Assembly (NCBI RefSeq): GCF_001051995.2
Contig: NZ_CP014646.1
Coordinates: 2,852,001-2,916,000 of the forward strand
Direction of reading: 5' to 3'
DNA from: Thauera humireducens
Lineage (GTDB): Bacteria; Pseudomonadota; Gammaproteobacteria; Burkholderiales; Rhodocyclaceae
DNA length: 64,000 nucleotides
Position 1 is the stretch's first letter. Each line of letters opens with the position of its first letter. Below are positions 38,519 to 46,796 of the stretch, one piece after another. Made by a program: the position numbers and the translations under genes. The notes under the pieces were generated by a model that saw only the letters and a list, made by a program, of their open reading frames with translations, did no database searches and was not told the origin of the DNA.

Positions 38519-39810
38519 ACGGCTCGCCCGAACCGCGCCGGCTGCCGCCCAAGGACGGCCCGATCGTGACGCCCTCGCCGGCTCCCGGCGGCGGCGAGAT
38601 GGCAACCGCCCCGAAGATCCGCTTCACCGGGGGGCTCGCCGGTGCGGGGCACGCCCTGCCCATCCTCGCCCTCGGCGCCTGGTTCAAGCACGCGGCCTGC
38701 CTGCTGGAACACGATCGCGCGCAGTTCGGCCCCAATCTGGGCGACCTCGACAACGCCGATGCCTGCCGCAGCGTCGAGCCGGCTGCCGCAGCCCTGCTCG
38801 CGCAGGCGGACGGCCGGGTGCGCGCCGTTGCGCACGACCTCCACCCCGACTTCCACTCCACCCGCGTCGCCGCCGCGCTGGCGGCGCGGCTGGGGGTGCC
38901 GGCGATCGGCGTGCAGCACCACCATGCCCACGTCGCCGCGGTGATTGCCGAGCACGGCCGCTTCGACGCGCGCCCGGTGCTCGGCCTCGCGCTCGACGGC
39001 GTCGGCCTCGGCACCGACGGCGAGGCCTGGGGCGGCGAGCTGCTGTGGGTCGCCGGCGCGCGCTTCGTGCGCCTGGGCCACCTGCGCCCGCTGCGCCTGC
39101 CCGGCGGCGACCGTGCGGCACGCGAACCCTGGCGCATGGCCGCCGCGCTGCTGCACGCCTGCGGCCGCGGCGACGAAGTCGCACACCGCTTCTCCCGGCA
39201 GCCAGCGGCCGCGCTGCTCGGCCAGGTCCTCTCGCGCCCGGCCCTGTGTCCGGCCACGTCCAGCCTCGGCCGCCATTTCGATGCCGCCGCCGCCCTGCTC
39301 GGGCTGTGCGAAGTGATGCAGACGGAAGCCGAAGCCGCCGTCGCGCTCGAACGGCTCGCTGCCGGCAGCACCGCCCCCCCCGTCTCGCCGGCCGACTGGC
39401 AGATCACACAGGCGACGGCAACGCACGGCCCCTCCGGCCCGTCATCCGAAGCCTCACCACCGGTCGGCGAATTGCCGCCCGACCTCACGCTGCAGCTCGA
39501 TCTGCACCCCCTGTTGCTGTGCCTCGCCGACGCGCCCGATGCCGGGCGGGGCGCGGCCCGCTTCCACGCCACGCTGGCCGCCGCCCTCACCGACTGGGTC
39601 GCCACGGCACGCCGCCTGACGGGCTGCGACACGGTGGTGCTGTCCGGCGGTTGCCTGCACAATCGCCTGCTGTCGGCCGCGCTGCACGCCAGCCTGCCGG
39701 CCGTGGGCTGCGAGGTGCTCGGCGCGCAACGCCTGTCGCCCGGCGACGCCGGCCTCGCGCTGGGCCAGGCGTGGGTCGCCTTGCACCAACTCGCCGCCAA
39801 GGAAACCTGA
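38515..39810 (+). CDS. hypF: Short HypF: Kae1-like carbamoyltransferase domain only
   Basis: 431 residues, against about 750-820 for full HypF. Present is the C-terminal Kae1/TobZ-like domain ([28 protein letters not shown], the metal-binding [61 protein letters not shown]). Missing are the N-terminal acylphosphatase, the zinc-finger pair and the YrdC domain that makes carbamoyl-adenylate. A similarly shortened HypF1 that still supports hydrogenase maturation was reported in Ralstonia eutropha, so this may work with YrdC-like activity from elsewhere. Context hypB-F-C-D-E leaves no doubt about pathway. Confidence 0.85.
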   Translation: MNGSPEPRRLPPKDGPIVTPSPAPGGGEMATAPKIRFTGGLAGAGHALPILALGAWFKHAACLLEHDRAQFGPNLGDLDNADACRSVEPAAAALLAQADGRVRAVAHDLHPDFHSTRVAAALAARLGVPAIGVQHHHAHVAAVIAEHGRFDARPVLGLALDGVGLGTDGEAWGGELLWVAGARFVRLGHLRPLRLPGGDRAAREPWRMAAALLHACGRGDEVAHRFSRQPAAALLGQVLSRPALCPATSSLGRHFDAAAALLGLCEVMQTEAEAAVALERLAAGSTAPPVSPADWQITQATATHGPSGPSSEASPPVGELPPDLTLQLDLHPLLLCLADAPDAGRGAARFHATLAAALTDWVATARRLTGCDTVVLSGGCLHNRLLSAALHASLPAVGCEVLGAQRLSPGDAGLALGQAWVALHQLAAKET

Positions 39811-39812
39811 AC

Positions 39813-40073
39813 ATGTGCCTCGCCCTTCCCACCCGCATCGTCGAATTGCTCGACGGCGACCAGTGCCGCGTCGAGCTGGGTGGCGTGCGCAAGGAAATCT
39901 CGCTCGCGCTGATCGACGGCGCCGCTGTCGGCGACTACGTCATCGTGCACGTGGGCTACGCACTGACGAAGCTCGATCCCGAGGAGGCCGCGCAGACGCT
40001 GGCGCTGTTTGCCGAGGCCGGGCTCGATCCGGCCACATCCTGCGCGCAGGGTGACAGGGCCACGCCGCGATGA
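39813..40073 (+). CDS. hypC: Hydrogenase assembly chaperone HypC
   Basis: 86-residue chaperone that binds HypD and the hydrogenase large-subunit precursor while the Fe(CN)2CO group is built. The essential N-terminal Cys2 is present in MCLALPTRIVEL, followed by the small OB-like barrel (VGDYVIVHVGYALTKLDPEEA). The stop overlaps the hypD start. Confidence 0.95.
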   Translation: MCLALPTRIVELLDGDQCRVELGGVRKEISLALIDGAAVGDYVIVHVGYALTKLDPEEAAQTLALFAEAGLDPATSCAQGDRATPR

Positions 40074-41257
40074 AGTACGCGATGAAGTACATCGACGAGT
40101 TCCGCGACCAGGCGCTCGCCGCCGGCCTGGCGCGCGCGATCGCGCACGAGGCCGGTACCGGCCGTGACTACGCCTTCATGGAGTTCTGCGGCGGCCACAC
40201 GCACACGCTGTCGCGCTACGGCATCGCCGACCTGCTGCCGCCCACCCTGCGGATGATCCACGGCCCCGGCTGCCCGGTCTGCGTGCTGCCGATCGGCCGT
40301 GTTGACATGGCGATCCGGCTCGCGCTGTCGCGCCCCGAGGTCATCCTGTGCACCTACGGCGACTGCCTGCGCGTGCCCGCATCCGACGGCCTGTCGCTGC
40401 TGAAGGCGAAGGCCCATGGGGCCGACGTGCGCATGGTGTATTCCACAGCCGACGCGCTCGCGCTGGCCCGGCGCGAACCCGGGCGCGAGGTGGTGTTCTT
40501 CGCCATCGGATTCGAGACCACCACGCCGCCCACCGCGCTGGTGCTGCGCGAGGCAGCGCGACAGGGACTCGCCAACTTCAGCGTGATCTGCAACCACGTG
40601 CTGACGCCTGCGGCAATCGCCGCCATCCTCGAGCCGCCCGGCGGCAACGCGCCGCAGGCGGTGCAGATCGACGGCTTCGTCGGCCCGGCCCACGTATCGA
40701 CGGTCATCGGCAGCCGCCCCTACGAGGCCTTCGCCTCGACCCACCGCAAGCCGGTGGTCATCGCCGGCTTCGAGCCGCTCGACGTCATGCAGGCCATCCT
40801 GATGCTGCTGCGCCAGGTGAACACCGGTCGCGCCGTCGTGGAGAACGAATTCACCCGCGCCGTCACCCGCGACGGCAACCTCAAGGCCCAGGCCCTGGTC
40901 GCGGAGGTCTTCGAGCCGCGCCCCGGCTTCGAGTGGCGCGGCCTCGGCACGCTGCCGGACTCGGCGCTGCGCATCCGTGTCGCCTTCACGGCCTGGGATG
41001 CCGAAGCGAAGTTCGACCTCGGCTACACGCCCGTGCCGGACAACAAGGCCTGCGAATGCGGCGCCATCCTGCGCGGAGTGAAGTCGCCCATCGACTGCAA
41101 GCTCTTCGGCACGGTGTGCACGCCGGAAACACCGATGGGCTCGTGCATGGTGTCCTCCGAAGGCGCTTGCGCCGCGCATTACACCTACGGGCGTTTCCGC
41201 GACCTGCCGCTGCGCGCCAGCGACACCGCCACGCCCGCGAACCAGGACACCGCATGA
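40070..41257 (+). CDS. hypD: Hydrogenase formation protein HypD
   Basis: 395-residue [4Fe-4S] protein on which, with HypC, the Fe(CN)2CO moiety of the active site is assembled. Conserved motifs: FMEFCGGHTHTLSRYGI, HGPGCPVCVLP, FAIGFETTTPPTA, ICNHVLTPAAI, GFVGPAHVSTVIG, and the C-terminal cluster-binding cysteines in CECGAILRGVKSPIDCKLFGTVCTP and GSCMVSSEGACAAHY. It overlaps hypC and hypE by ATGA at both ends. Confidence 0.96.
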   Translation: MKYAMKYIDEFRDQALAAGLARAIAHEAGTGRDYAFMEFCGGHTHTLSRYGIADLLPPTLRMIHGPGCPVCVLPIGRVDMAIRLALSRPEVILCTYGDCLRVPASDGLSLLKAKAHGADVRMVYSTADALALARREPGREVVFFAIGFETTTPPTALVLREAARQGLANFSVICNHVLTPAAIAAILEPPGGNAPQAVQIDGFVGPAHVSTVIGSRPYEAFASTHRKPVVIAGFEPLDVMQAILMLLRQVNTGRAVVENEFTRAVTRDGNLKAQALVAEVFEPRPGFEWRGLGTLPDSALRIRVAFTAWDAEAKFDLGYTPVPDNKACECGAILRGVKSPIDCKLFGTVCTPETPMGSCMVSSEGACAAHYTYGRFRDLPLRASDTATPANQDTA

Positions 41258-42315
41258 GCGCCGTCAAACCCGGCTACGCCCGCCCGCTGGACCTGCGCAC
41301 GGGCCGCGTCGGCCTCGCCTTCGGTGCTGGCGGGCGCGCGATGGCGCAACTCATCGCCGAACTGTTCGCGCGCGCCTTTGCCAACGACTATCTGGGACGC
41401 GGCGATGACGGCGCGGTGCTGCCCGCCCCGGGTCCGGGCGAACGCCTGGTGATGTCGACCGACGCGCACGTGGTCAGCCCGCTGTTCTTCCCCGGCGGCG
41501 ACATCGGCAGCCTGTCGGTGCATGGCACGGTAAATGATCTCGCGGTGATGGGCGCCCGTCCGCTGTATCTGGCCGCCAGTTTCATTCTCGAGGAAGGCTT
41601 TCCGCTGGCCGATCTCGCCCGCATCGTCGAATCCATGGCCGCTGCCGCGCGCACGGCCGGCGTCCTGGTCGTGACCGGCGACACCAAGGTCGTCGAGCAG
41701 GGCAAGGGCGACGGCGTGTTCATCACCACGACCGGGGTCGGCGCACTACCCGCCGGACGCGATCCAGGCGGCGCACGGGCACGGCCGGGCGATGTGGTGC
41801 TGGTGTCCGGACGCCTCGGCGAGCACGGCATGGCCATCATGGCGCAGCGCGAATCGCTCGCCTTCGAGTCCGAAATCGTCTCCGACAGCGCGGCGCTCAA
41901 CGGCTTGGTCGAGGCGCTCTACGCGGCCGTGCCCGCCGACGCGATCCGCGTGCTGCGCGACCCCACGCGCGGCGGCCTGGCAAGCACGCTGAACGAGATC
42001 GCCGCGCAATCGGGCGTGGGCATGGAGCTCGACGAGGCCGCGATCCCGGTATCGCCGCCGGTGCGGGCAGCCTGCGAGCTGCTCGGGCTCGATCCGCTCT
42101 GCGTCGCCAACGAGGGCCAGCTGGTTGCACTGTGCGCGCCCGAGCACGCCGACGCCCTGCTCGCGGCCATGCGCGCGCATCCGCTCGGCGCCGAGGCGTC
42201 GCGCATCGGCACGGCCACCTCCGACCCACAGCATTTCGTGCAGATCCGCACCGGCGTCGGCGGATGGCGGATGGTGGACTGGCTGTCCGGCGAGCAGCTG
42301 CCGCGGATATGCTGA
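41254..42315 (+). CDS. hypE: Hydrogenase maturation protein HypE
   Basis: 353-residue ATP-dependent dehydratase of the PurM/ThiL family that turns a C-terminal thiocarboxamide into thiocyanate, the cyanide source for the active site. The essential C-terminal Cys is present (PRIC end). Other motifs: LGRGDDGAVL, STDAHVVSPLFFPGGDIG, HGTVNDLAVMGARPLYL, VVTGDTKVVEQGKGDGVFI, RDPTRGGLASTLNEIA. Last gene of the operon; the carbamoyl donor would be the HypF-like protein encoded three genes upstream. Confidence 0.96.
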   Translation: MSAVKPGYARPLDLRTGRVGLAFGAGGRAMAQLIAELFARAFANDYLGRGDDGAVLPAPGPGERLVMSTDAHVVSPLFFPGGDIGSLSVHGTVNDLAVMGARPLYLAASFILEEGFPLADLARIVESMAAAARTAGVLVVTGDTKVVEQGKGDGVFITTTGVGALPAGRDPGGARARPGDVVLVSGRLGEHGMAIMAQRESLAFESEIVSDSAALNGLVEALYAAVPADAIRVLRDPTRGGLASTLNEIAAQSGVGMELDEAAIPVSPPVRAACELLGLDPLCVANEGQLVALCAPEHADALLAAMRAHPLGAEASRIGTATSDPQHFVQIRTGVGGWRMVDWLSGEQLPRIC

Positions 42316-42520
42316 AACCGGCTGCCGACGGGCAACCCGGCCACCTTCCCGTTCCCAGGCGGGGCCGCGTCATGCCGCCTTACAACTCATTACCGCGCGA
42401 CACACACAAGGGCAACGAGTCGGCCTATTGTTCAATCCGAGACAGCAGGGAAGCTTGGACCGGGTGACCGGGGCAATCGCCCCGGCGCCCGCCTCCAGCC
42501 GACATGCAAAGGACGATGCG

Positions 42521-43219
42521 ATGCGATTCCCTCACCGACTGTGGCCCCTCGGCCTTGCCGCCAGCCTGCTGCTTGGCGGCTGCGCGGTCGTGCCCGCCGA
42601 GCGCTACGAGGTTCGTGAGCACCGGGATTACTACGGCTACGGCGACGAAACGGTGATCATCACCTCGACGCCACGCGTGGAGTATCGCGGCTATCCGCCC
42701 GGTGCCGGCTACATCTGGATCGACGGCTACTGGAACCGGGTCGGTGCGCGTCAGGTATGGGTGCCCGGCTACTGGCGGCCGCCGCATGCGCATCCGCGAC
42801 CGATCGTGCGCGATCGCGACCGGGACCGCGACGACGATCGCCGGTCTCACTGGCGCGAGGAACGTCGCGACCATGATCGAGATCGTGATCGCGTACGCGA
42901 CCGCGATCACGACGGCGACCGCGACCGTGACCGTCCGCAACCCAGCCCCCGCGAGCGCTTTGTGAATGACCGGCACCGCGATCGTCTGGAGGACACCCGG
43001 CCAGAGCGCATCGAAGGACGTCTGCCGGTGGTGCCGCGCAGCCTCCGCAACCGCAGCGACGAGCCAGTCACCGCGGGCGAACGCCGCGAGACGCGGCGGG
43101 ACGAGCGGGACGACCGGCGGGACGCCGTGCGTGCGATACGCGATCGCGAGCGGGACAATGACGGGCGGGACGCGAGGCCCGACTGGCGCACGCGCATGCA
43201 GTCGATCCGCGGCGAGTAG
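42521..43219 (+). CDS. Lipoprotein with YXWXGXW repeats and an Arg/Asp-rich tail
   Basis: 232-residue predicted lipoprotein (lipobox LLGGC, Cys about 21). Residues 60-90 hold two copies of the YXWXGXW repeat (YIWIDGYW and VWVPGYW), a motif of unknown function in outer-membrane or periplasmic proteins. From about residue 95 the chain is dominated by Arg and Asp (RDRDRDDD-like runs) and is probably disordered and highly charged. AAAGGA lies 7 bases before the ATG. The 205 bp between hypE and this gene show no clear structure. Function unknown; a link to the hyp operon is not implied. Confidence 0.75.
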   Translation: MRFPHRLWPLGLAASLLLGGCAVVPAERYEVREHRDYYGYGDETVIITSTPRVEYRGYPPGAGYIWIDGYWNRVGARQVWVPGYWRPPHAHPRPIVRDRDRDRDDDRRSHWREERRDHDRDRDRVRDRDHDGDRDRDRPQPSPRERFVNDRHRDRLEDTRPERIEGRLPVVPRSLRNRSDEPVTAGERRETRRDERDDRRDAVRAIRDRERDNDGRDARPDWRTRMQSIRGE

Positions 43220-43244
43220 ACGCCTGCACCGGGCGCCAGCAAGG

Positions 43245-43273
43245 TTGCTCAGTTGCCGCATCGCGGCGAGAAT
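43245..43273 (+). promoter_or_regulatory. Candidate promoter of the amino-acid ABC transporter
   Basis: TTGCTC (43245-43250) and GAGAAT (43268-43273) with exactly 17 bp between them, 82 bp before the substrate-binding-protein ATG. Confidence 0.35.
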
Positions 43274-43355
43274 CACGCCTTTGGCACCGCCACCCGCGGT
43301 GCCGCAATCCGGCGTGCCCATCCTGCGCGCCTTCTTCACCCGCCCAGGCAAAACC

Positions 43356-44159
43356 ATGAAGAAACTTTCCTCGCTGCTCGTGCTCTCCCTCACCGCCGGC
43401 GCCCTGCTCACCGGCTGCGGCAAGAACGAATCCGCGCCGTCCCCCCAAGCCGCCGCACCGGCGCCCGCCGCCCCGACGAAGATCGTCATCGGCCTGGACG
43501 ACAACTTCCCGCCGATGGGCTTCCGCAACGAGAAGAATGAACTCGTGGGCTTCGACATCGATCTGGCGAAGGAAGCGGCCAAGCGCCTCGGCGCCGAAGT
43601 CGAGTTCAAGCCGATCGACTGGAGCGCAAAGGAAGCCGAGCTCAACGGCAAGCGCGTCGATGCGCTGTGGAACGGCCTCACCATCACCGAAGAGCGCAAG
43701 AAGAACATCGGCTTCACCACCGCCTACATGGAAAACCACCAGATCATCGTGGTCCCGGCCAACTCGGCGGTGAAGACCAAGGCCGACCTCGCCGGCAAGG
43801 TCATCGGCATCCAGGACGGCAGCAGCGCGATCGACGCGGTGCAAAAGGACCCGGTCGCCACCTCGTTCAAGGAGCTGAAGAAGTTCGGCGACAACGTCAC
43901 CGCGCTGATGGACCTGACCACCGGCCGCCTCGATGCCGTGGTGCTCGATGAGGTCGTGGGCCGCTACTACACCGCGAAGAAGCCCGGCGAGTACGTCGTG
44001 CTGGACGACCACTTCGGCACCGAAGAGTACGGCGTCGGTACCCGCAAGGACGACACCGAGCTGCTGGCCAGGCTGCAGAAGGCGATGGACGACATGAAGG
44101 CCGACGGCAGCGCCGGACGCATCTCGACCGAGTGGTTCGGCAAGGACATCATCAAGTAA
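43356..44159 (+). CDS. Amino-acid ABC transporter substrate-binding protein (family 3)
   Basis: 267-residue periplasmic lipoprotein (lipobox LLTGC, Cys about 19) with a Pro/Ala linker and a bacterial extracellular solute-binding family 3 domain: IVIGLDDNFPPMGFRNEKNELVGFDIDLAKEAAKRLG, WNGLTITEERKKNIGFTTAYMENHQ, GKVIGIQDGSSAIDAV, and LDAVVLDEVVGRYY. The Arg usually contacting the ligand carboxylate lies in ITEERK. It precedes the permease and ATPase genes of the same transporter; the exact polar amino acid is unknown. Confidence 0.9.
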   Translation: MKKLSSLLVLSLTAGALLTGCGKNESAPSPQAAAPAPAAPTKIVIGLDDNFPPMGFRNEKNELVGFDIDLAKEAAKRLGAEVEFKPIDWSAKEAELNGKRVDALWNGLTITEERKKNIGFTTAYMENHQIIVVPANSAVKTKADLAGKVIGIQDGSSAIDAVQKDPVATSFKELKKFGDNVTALMDLTTGRLDAVVLDEVVGRYYTAKKPGEYVVLDDHFGTEEYGVGTRKDDTELLARLQKAMDDMKADGSAGRISTEWFGKDIIK

Positions 44160-44220
44160 GCCGACCCGGGACCGTGCAGGCGGGGCCACCCCGGCACGCC
44201 TGCCCCCCTCCGACGCTGTA

Positions 44221-44248
44221 CGGCGCCTGACACGGCGCCGCATTTTTT
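44221..44248 (+). terminator. Terminator/attenuator after the substrate-binding-protein gene
   Basis: CGGCGCC (44221-44227) and GGCGCCG (44234-44240) form a 7-bp stem followed by CATTTTTT. The second arm can alternatively pair with 44251-44260 (CACGGCGCCG/CGGCGCCGTG, 10 bp, T-run in the loop), which would disrupt the terminator, so the two hairpins exclude one another. It probably lowers permease and ATPase expression relative to the binding protein. Confidence 0.65.
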
Positions 44249-44338
44249 GCCGGCGCCGTGATCGCCCCTGCGGCCCTCGCGACCGGGCTCTCCGCCCCGC
44301 CGGCTTCGCGCCCCGCGCGCCCTGCCCGGAGTCCGCTC

Positions 44339-44989
44339 ATGGACTACATCCTCAGCATCCTCGGCCCGCTCGCCGAGGGCTCGCTGGTCACGCTCAAGCT
44401 CTTCTTCATCACGCTCGCGCTGGCGGTGCCGCTCGGCCTCGCGCTGGCGCTGATCCGCATCTCGCGCTTCACTGTCGCCAGTCAGGCGGTCAATGGCTAC
44501 ATCTGGCTGATGCGCGGCACGCCGCTGATGCTGCAGCTGCTGTTCATCTACTTCGCGCTGCCCTTCGTGCCGGTGATCGGCATCCGCCTGCCGGACTTCC
44601 CGGCGGCGATCGTGGCCTTCGCGCTGAACTACGCCGCCTATTTCGCCGAGATCTTCCGCGCCGGCATCCAGTCGATCGACCGGGGCCAGTACGAAGGCGC
44701 CAAGGTGCTCGGCTTTTCCTACGGCCAGACCATGCGCCGCATCGTGCTGCCGCAGGTGGTCAAGCGCATCCTGCCGCCGATGAGCAACGAGACCATCACC
44801 CTGGTCAAGGACACCTCGCTGATCTACGTGCTCGCGCTCAACGACCTGCTGCGCGCAGCGCGCGGCATCGTGCAGCGCGACTTCACGATCACGCCCTTCA
44901 TCGTTGCCGCCGGCTTCTACCTGCTGATGACGCTGGTGCTGACCTGGCTGTTCCAGCGCCTGGAGAAACGCCATGCCGTCTATGACTGA
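44339..44989 (+). CDS. Amino-acid ABC transporter permease (HisM/GlnP type)
   Basis: 216-residue inner-membrane permease with five membrane helices. The EAA loop contacting the ATPase is present (QYEGAKVLGFSYGQTMRRIVLPQVVKRILPPMSNETI, roughly residues 120-156), and the N-terminal part reads GSLVTLKLFFITLALAVPLGLALALIR. A single permease suggests a homodimer. The ATG at 44339 is chosen over an upstream frame opening at 44258. It overlaps the ATPase gene by 17 bases. Confidence 0.92.
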   Translation: MDYILSILGPLAEGSLVTLKLFFITLALAVPLGLALALIRISRFTVASQAVNGYIWLMRGTPLMLQLLFIYFALPFVPVIGIRLPDFPAAIVAFALNYAAYFAEIFRAGIQSIDRGQYEGAKVLGFSYGQTMRRIVLPQVVKRILPPMSNETITLVKDTSLIYVLALNDLLRAARGIVQRDFTITPFIVAAGFYLLMTLVLTWLFQRLEKRHAVYD

Positions 44990-45776
44990 GGCCGCAGCGA
45001 TGAGCACACCGATGCCCGAACCGATGATTCTCGCCGAAGGCATCCGCAAGCGCTTCGGCACGCACGAGGTCCTCAAGGGCGTGTCGCTGACGCTCGCCAA
45101 GGGCGAGGTGGTGGCGGTGATCGGCCCGTCGGGCTCGGGCAAGAGCACCTTCCTGCGCTGCCTGAACCATCTGGAAACCATCGACAGCGGCCGGCTGGTG
45201 ATCGAGGGCGACGTGCTCGCCGACAACGACGCCAGCGGCCACGCACACTACGTCGCCGAGGCCGAGGTGCGTCGCATCTGCCGCCGCATGGGCATGGTGT
45301 TCCAGCACTTCAACCTGTTCCCGCACATGACGGTGCTGCAGAACGTCATCGAGGCGCCGGTCACGGTCAAGGGCCTCAAGCGCGAGGCGATCCTGCCGAC
45401 GGCCGAGGAACTGCTGCGCAAGGTCGGCCTGTTCGACAAGCGCGACGCCTACCCGTCGCGACTGTCCGGAGGCCAGAAACAGCGCGTGGCGATCGCGCGC
45501 GCGCTCGCCATGGAGCCGGACATCATGCTGTTCGACGAGCCCACTTCGGCGCTCGACCCGGAGCTGACCGGAGAGGTCCTGCGCACCATGCGCCAGCTCG
45601 CCGACGAGCATATGACCATGCTGGTGGTGACGCACGAGATGGGTTTTGCGCGCGAGGTGGCGAGCCGGGTGGTATTCATGGACGGCGGCGAGCTGATCGA
45701 GTCCCAGCCGGCGGCGGCGTTCTTCGCCAGCCCGCAGCATCCGCGCACGCGCGCCTTCCTCGACAGCATGCTCTGA
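44973..45776 (+). CDS. Amino-acid ABC transporter ATP-binding protein
   Basis: 267-residue ATPase of the polar amino-acid family. Walker A GPSGSGKST, Q-loop FQHFNLFPHMT, signature LSGGQKQRVAIARAL, Walker B IMLFDEPTSALDPE and the H-loop VVTHEMGFA are all intact. The start overlaps the permease gene; GGAGAAAC precedes it. Third gene of the transporter operon. Confidence 0.95.
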   Translation: MPSMTEAAAMSTPMPEPMILAEGIRKRFGTHEVLKGVSLTLAKGEVVAVIGPSGSGKSTFLRCLNHLETIDSGRLVIEGDVLADNDASGHAHYVAEAEVRRICRRMGMVFQHFNLFPHMTVLQNVIEAPVTVKGLKREAILPTAEELLRKVGLFDKRDAYPSRLSGGQKQRVAIARALAMEPDIMLFDEPTSALDPELTGEVLRTMRQLADEHMTMLVVTHEMGFAREVASRVVFMDGGELIESQPAAAFFASPQHPRTRAFLDSML

Positions 45777-45807
45777 GGCCCGGGCGCAGCGCCGCTTTCG
45801 TCCCCGG

Positions 45808-46683
45808 CTATGGACGCACCAGGACTCCCGACAGCCGCCCGGCCTCCTCGCCAAAGCACGCCACCAGCCAGTCCGCCGTTGCAGCCACTCTGGGCAAGGG
45901 GCGCGCATCCGGATGGATCAGCATCCAGAGTTCCCGGCTCAGAACCGGGTGCGGTCCGGACAGGCGGGCCAGGCGCGGGTCCGGGTCGGCGAGAAAACAG
46001 GGCAGCAGGCCCTGCCCGACGCCGTCCGCCACGGCCCTGGCCAGCCCGCGCACGCTGTTGGCACGCAGCCGGATACGGCCACTGCCGAGCATGGCCTGCA
46101 GGCGCCGCATCTCCGGCGTATGTGCCAGATCCTCGTTGTATGCCACCCAGTCGCCGGCACTGACCTGCAGGTCTCCGCGCGCCGCCCCATAGAGCGCGAA
46201 ACCCACGTCCGCCAGTTTGCGGATCAGGAGGTCACCACTCGCAGGGCGCGCCAGGCGTATGGCGATGTCGGCCTCGCGGCGGGCGACATTGAGGTTGTCG
46301 TTGCTGGCGACGAGATCCACGCAGAGTTCCGGGTGGCGGGTGTAGAGGCCGGGCAGGCGCGGCACCAGCCAGTCGCCAATGAAGGCGCCGACCGCGGTGA
46401 TCCGCACCACGCCGCCGACCGCAGCGGCGCCGGCCTCGGCCAGGCGGCTGATCCCGGCCACGTCTTCCTCGATGCGCCCCGCCCGCTCCAGCACCCGGCC
46501 ACCGACCGCCGTGGGCCGCCACAGGCCGTCGTTGCGCTCGAACAGCGGCGTGCCCAGATCCTGCTCGAGTGTGCGCAGGCGGCGGGCGACGGTGGTCTGG
46601 TCCACGCCAAGCTGGCGCGCAGCCGCGGCCAGCGTGCCCTCCCTGCCAAGCGTGACGAGAAAACGCAGATCGTCCCAGTTCAT
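45808..46683 (-). CDS. LysR family transcriptional regulator
   Basis: 291-residue regulator with an N-terminal winged helix (NWDDLRFLVTLGREGTLAAAARQLGVDQTTVARRLRTLEQDLGTPLFER) and a C-terminal LysR substrate-binding domain. It is divergent from the cysteine hydrolase gene, the classic LysR arrangement, so that gene is its probable target. A perfect 14-bp palindrome (CTGCAAATTTGCAG) lies 12 bp before its start and could be the autoregulatory site. The start ATG 46683 gives the standard family N-terminus. Confidence 0.9.
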   Translation of the reverse strand: MNWDDLRFLVTLGREGTLAAAARQLGVDQTTVARRLRTLEQDLGTPLFERNDGLWRPTAVGGRVLERAGRIEEDVAGISRLAEAGAAAVGGVVRITAVGAFIGDWLVPRLPGLYTRHPELCVDLVASNDNLNVARREADIAIRLARPASGDLLIRKLADVGFALYGAARGDLQVSAGDWVAYNEDLAHTPEMRRLQAMLGSGRIRLRANSVRGLARAVADGVGQGLLPCFLADPDPRLARLSGPHPVLSRELWMLIHPDARPLPRVAATADWLVACFGEEAGRLSGVLVRP

Positions 46684-46694
46684 GTGCGCAGAAC

Positions 46695-46708
46695 CTGCAA
46701 ATTTGCAG
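46695..46708. promoter_or_regulatory. Palindromic LysR operator candidate
   Basis: CTGCAAATTTGCAG is a perfect 14-bp palindrome in the divergent region between the lysR-type gene and the cysteine hydrolase gene, overlapping the lysR leader. Confidence 0.45.
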
Positions 46709-46730
46709 CAGCATAGCGCATCGCCGCACA

Positions 46731-46760
46731 TTTACGCTGGCACACGGCGGGATGTAGTCT
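46731..46760 (+). promoter_or_regulatory. Candidate promoter of the cysteine hydrolase gene
   Basis: TTTACG (46731-46736), 18-bp spacer, TAGTCT (46755-46760), about 36 bp before the ATG and downstream of the palindrome, so a LysR protein bound there could act on it. Confidence 0.35.
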
Positions 46761-46796
46761 CATGGTACGTTCCATGACCTCGCGAGGATCCTGCCC

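Noticed and set aside
36071..38605. 844-codon minus-strand frame beyond the META lipoprotein
   Set aside because: Only the C-terminal 325 codons form the lipoprotein starting at its signal peptide (37048); the upstream part is antisense to hypA/hypB.
42815..42960. Degenerate GATCGC/CGTGAC-like short repeats resembling a tandem or CRISPR-like array
   Set aside because: They are codons for the Arg/Asp tail with no fixed unit length or spacers; no CRISPR repeat or cas gene is seen anywhere.
42425..43720. Minus-strand open frame of 431 codons with hydrophobic Val/Ala-rich translation
   Set aside because: It is the reverse complement of the Arg/Asp codons of the lipoprotein tail (GCG-GTC patterns), spans two unrelated genes and lacks a ribosome-binding site.
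44232..44259. Inverted repeat around the T-run as an insertion-sequence end
   Set aside because: It is better explained as overlapping terminator/anti-terminator hairpins within a transporter operon; no transposase is nearby.
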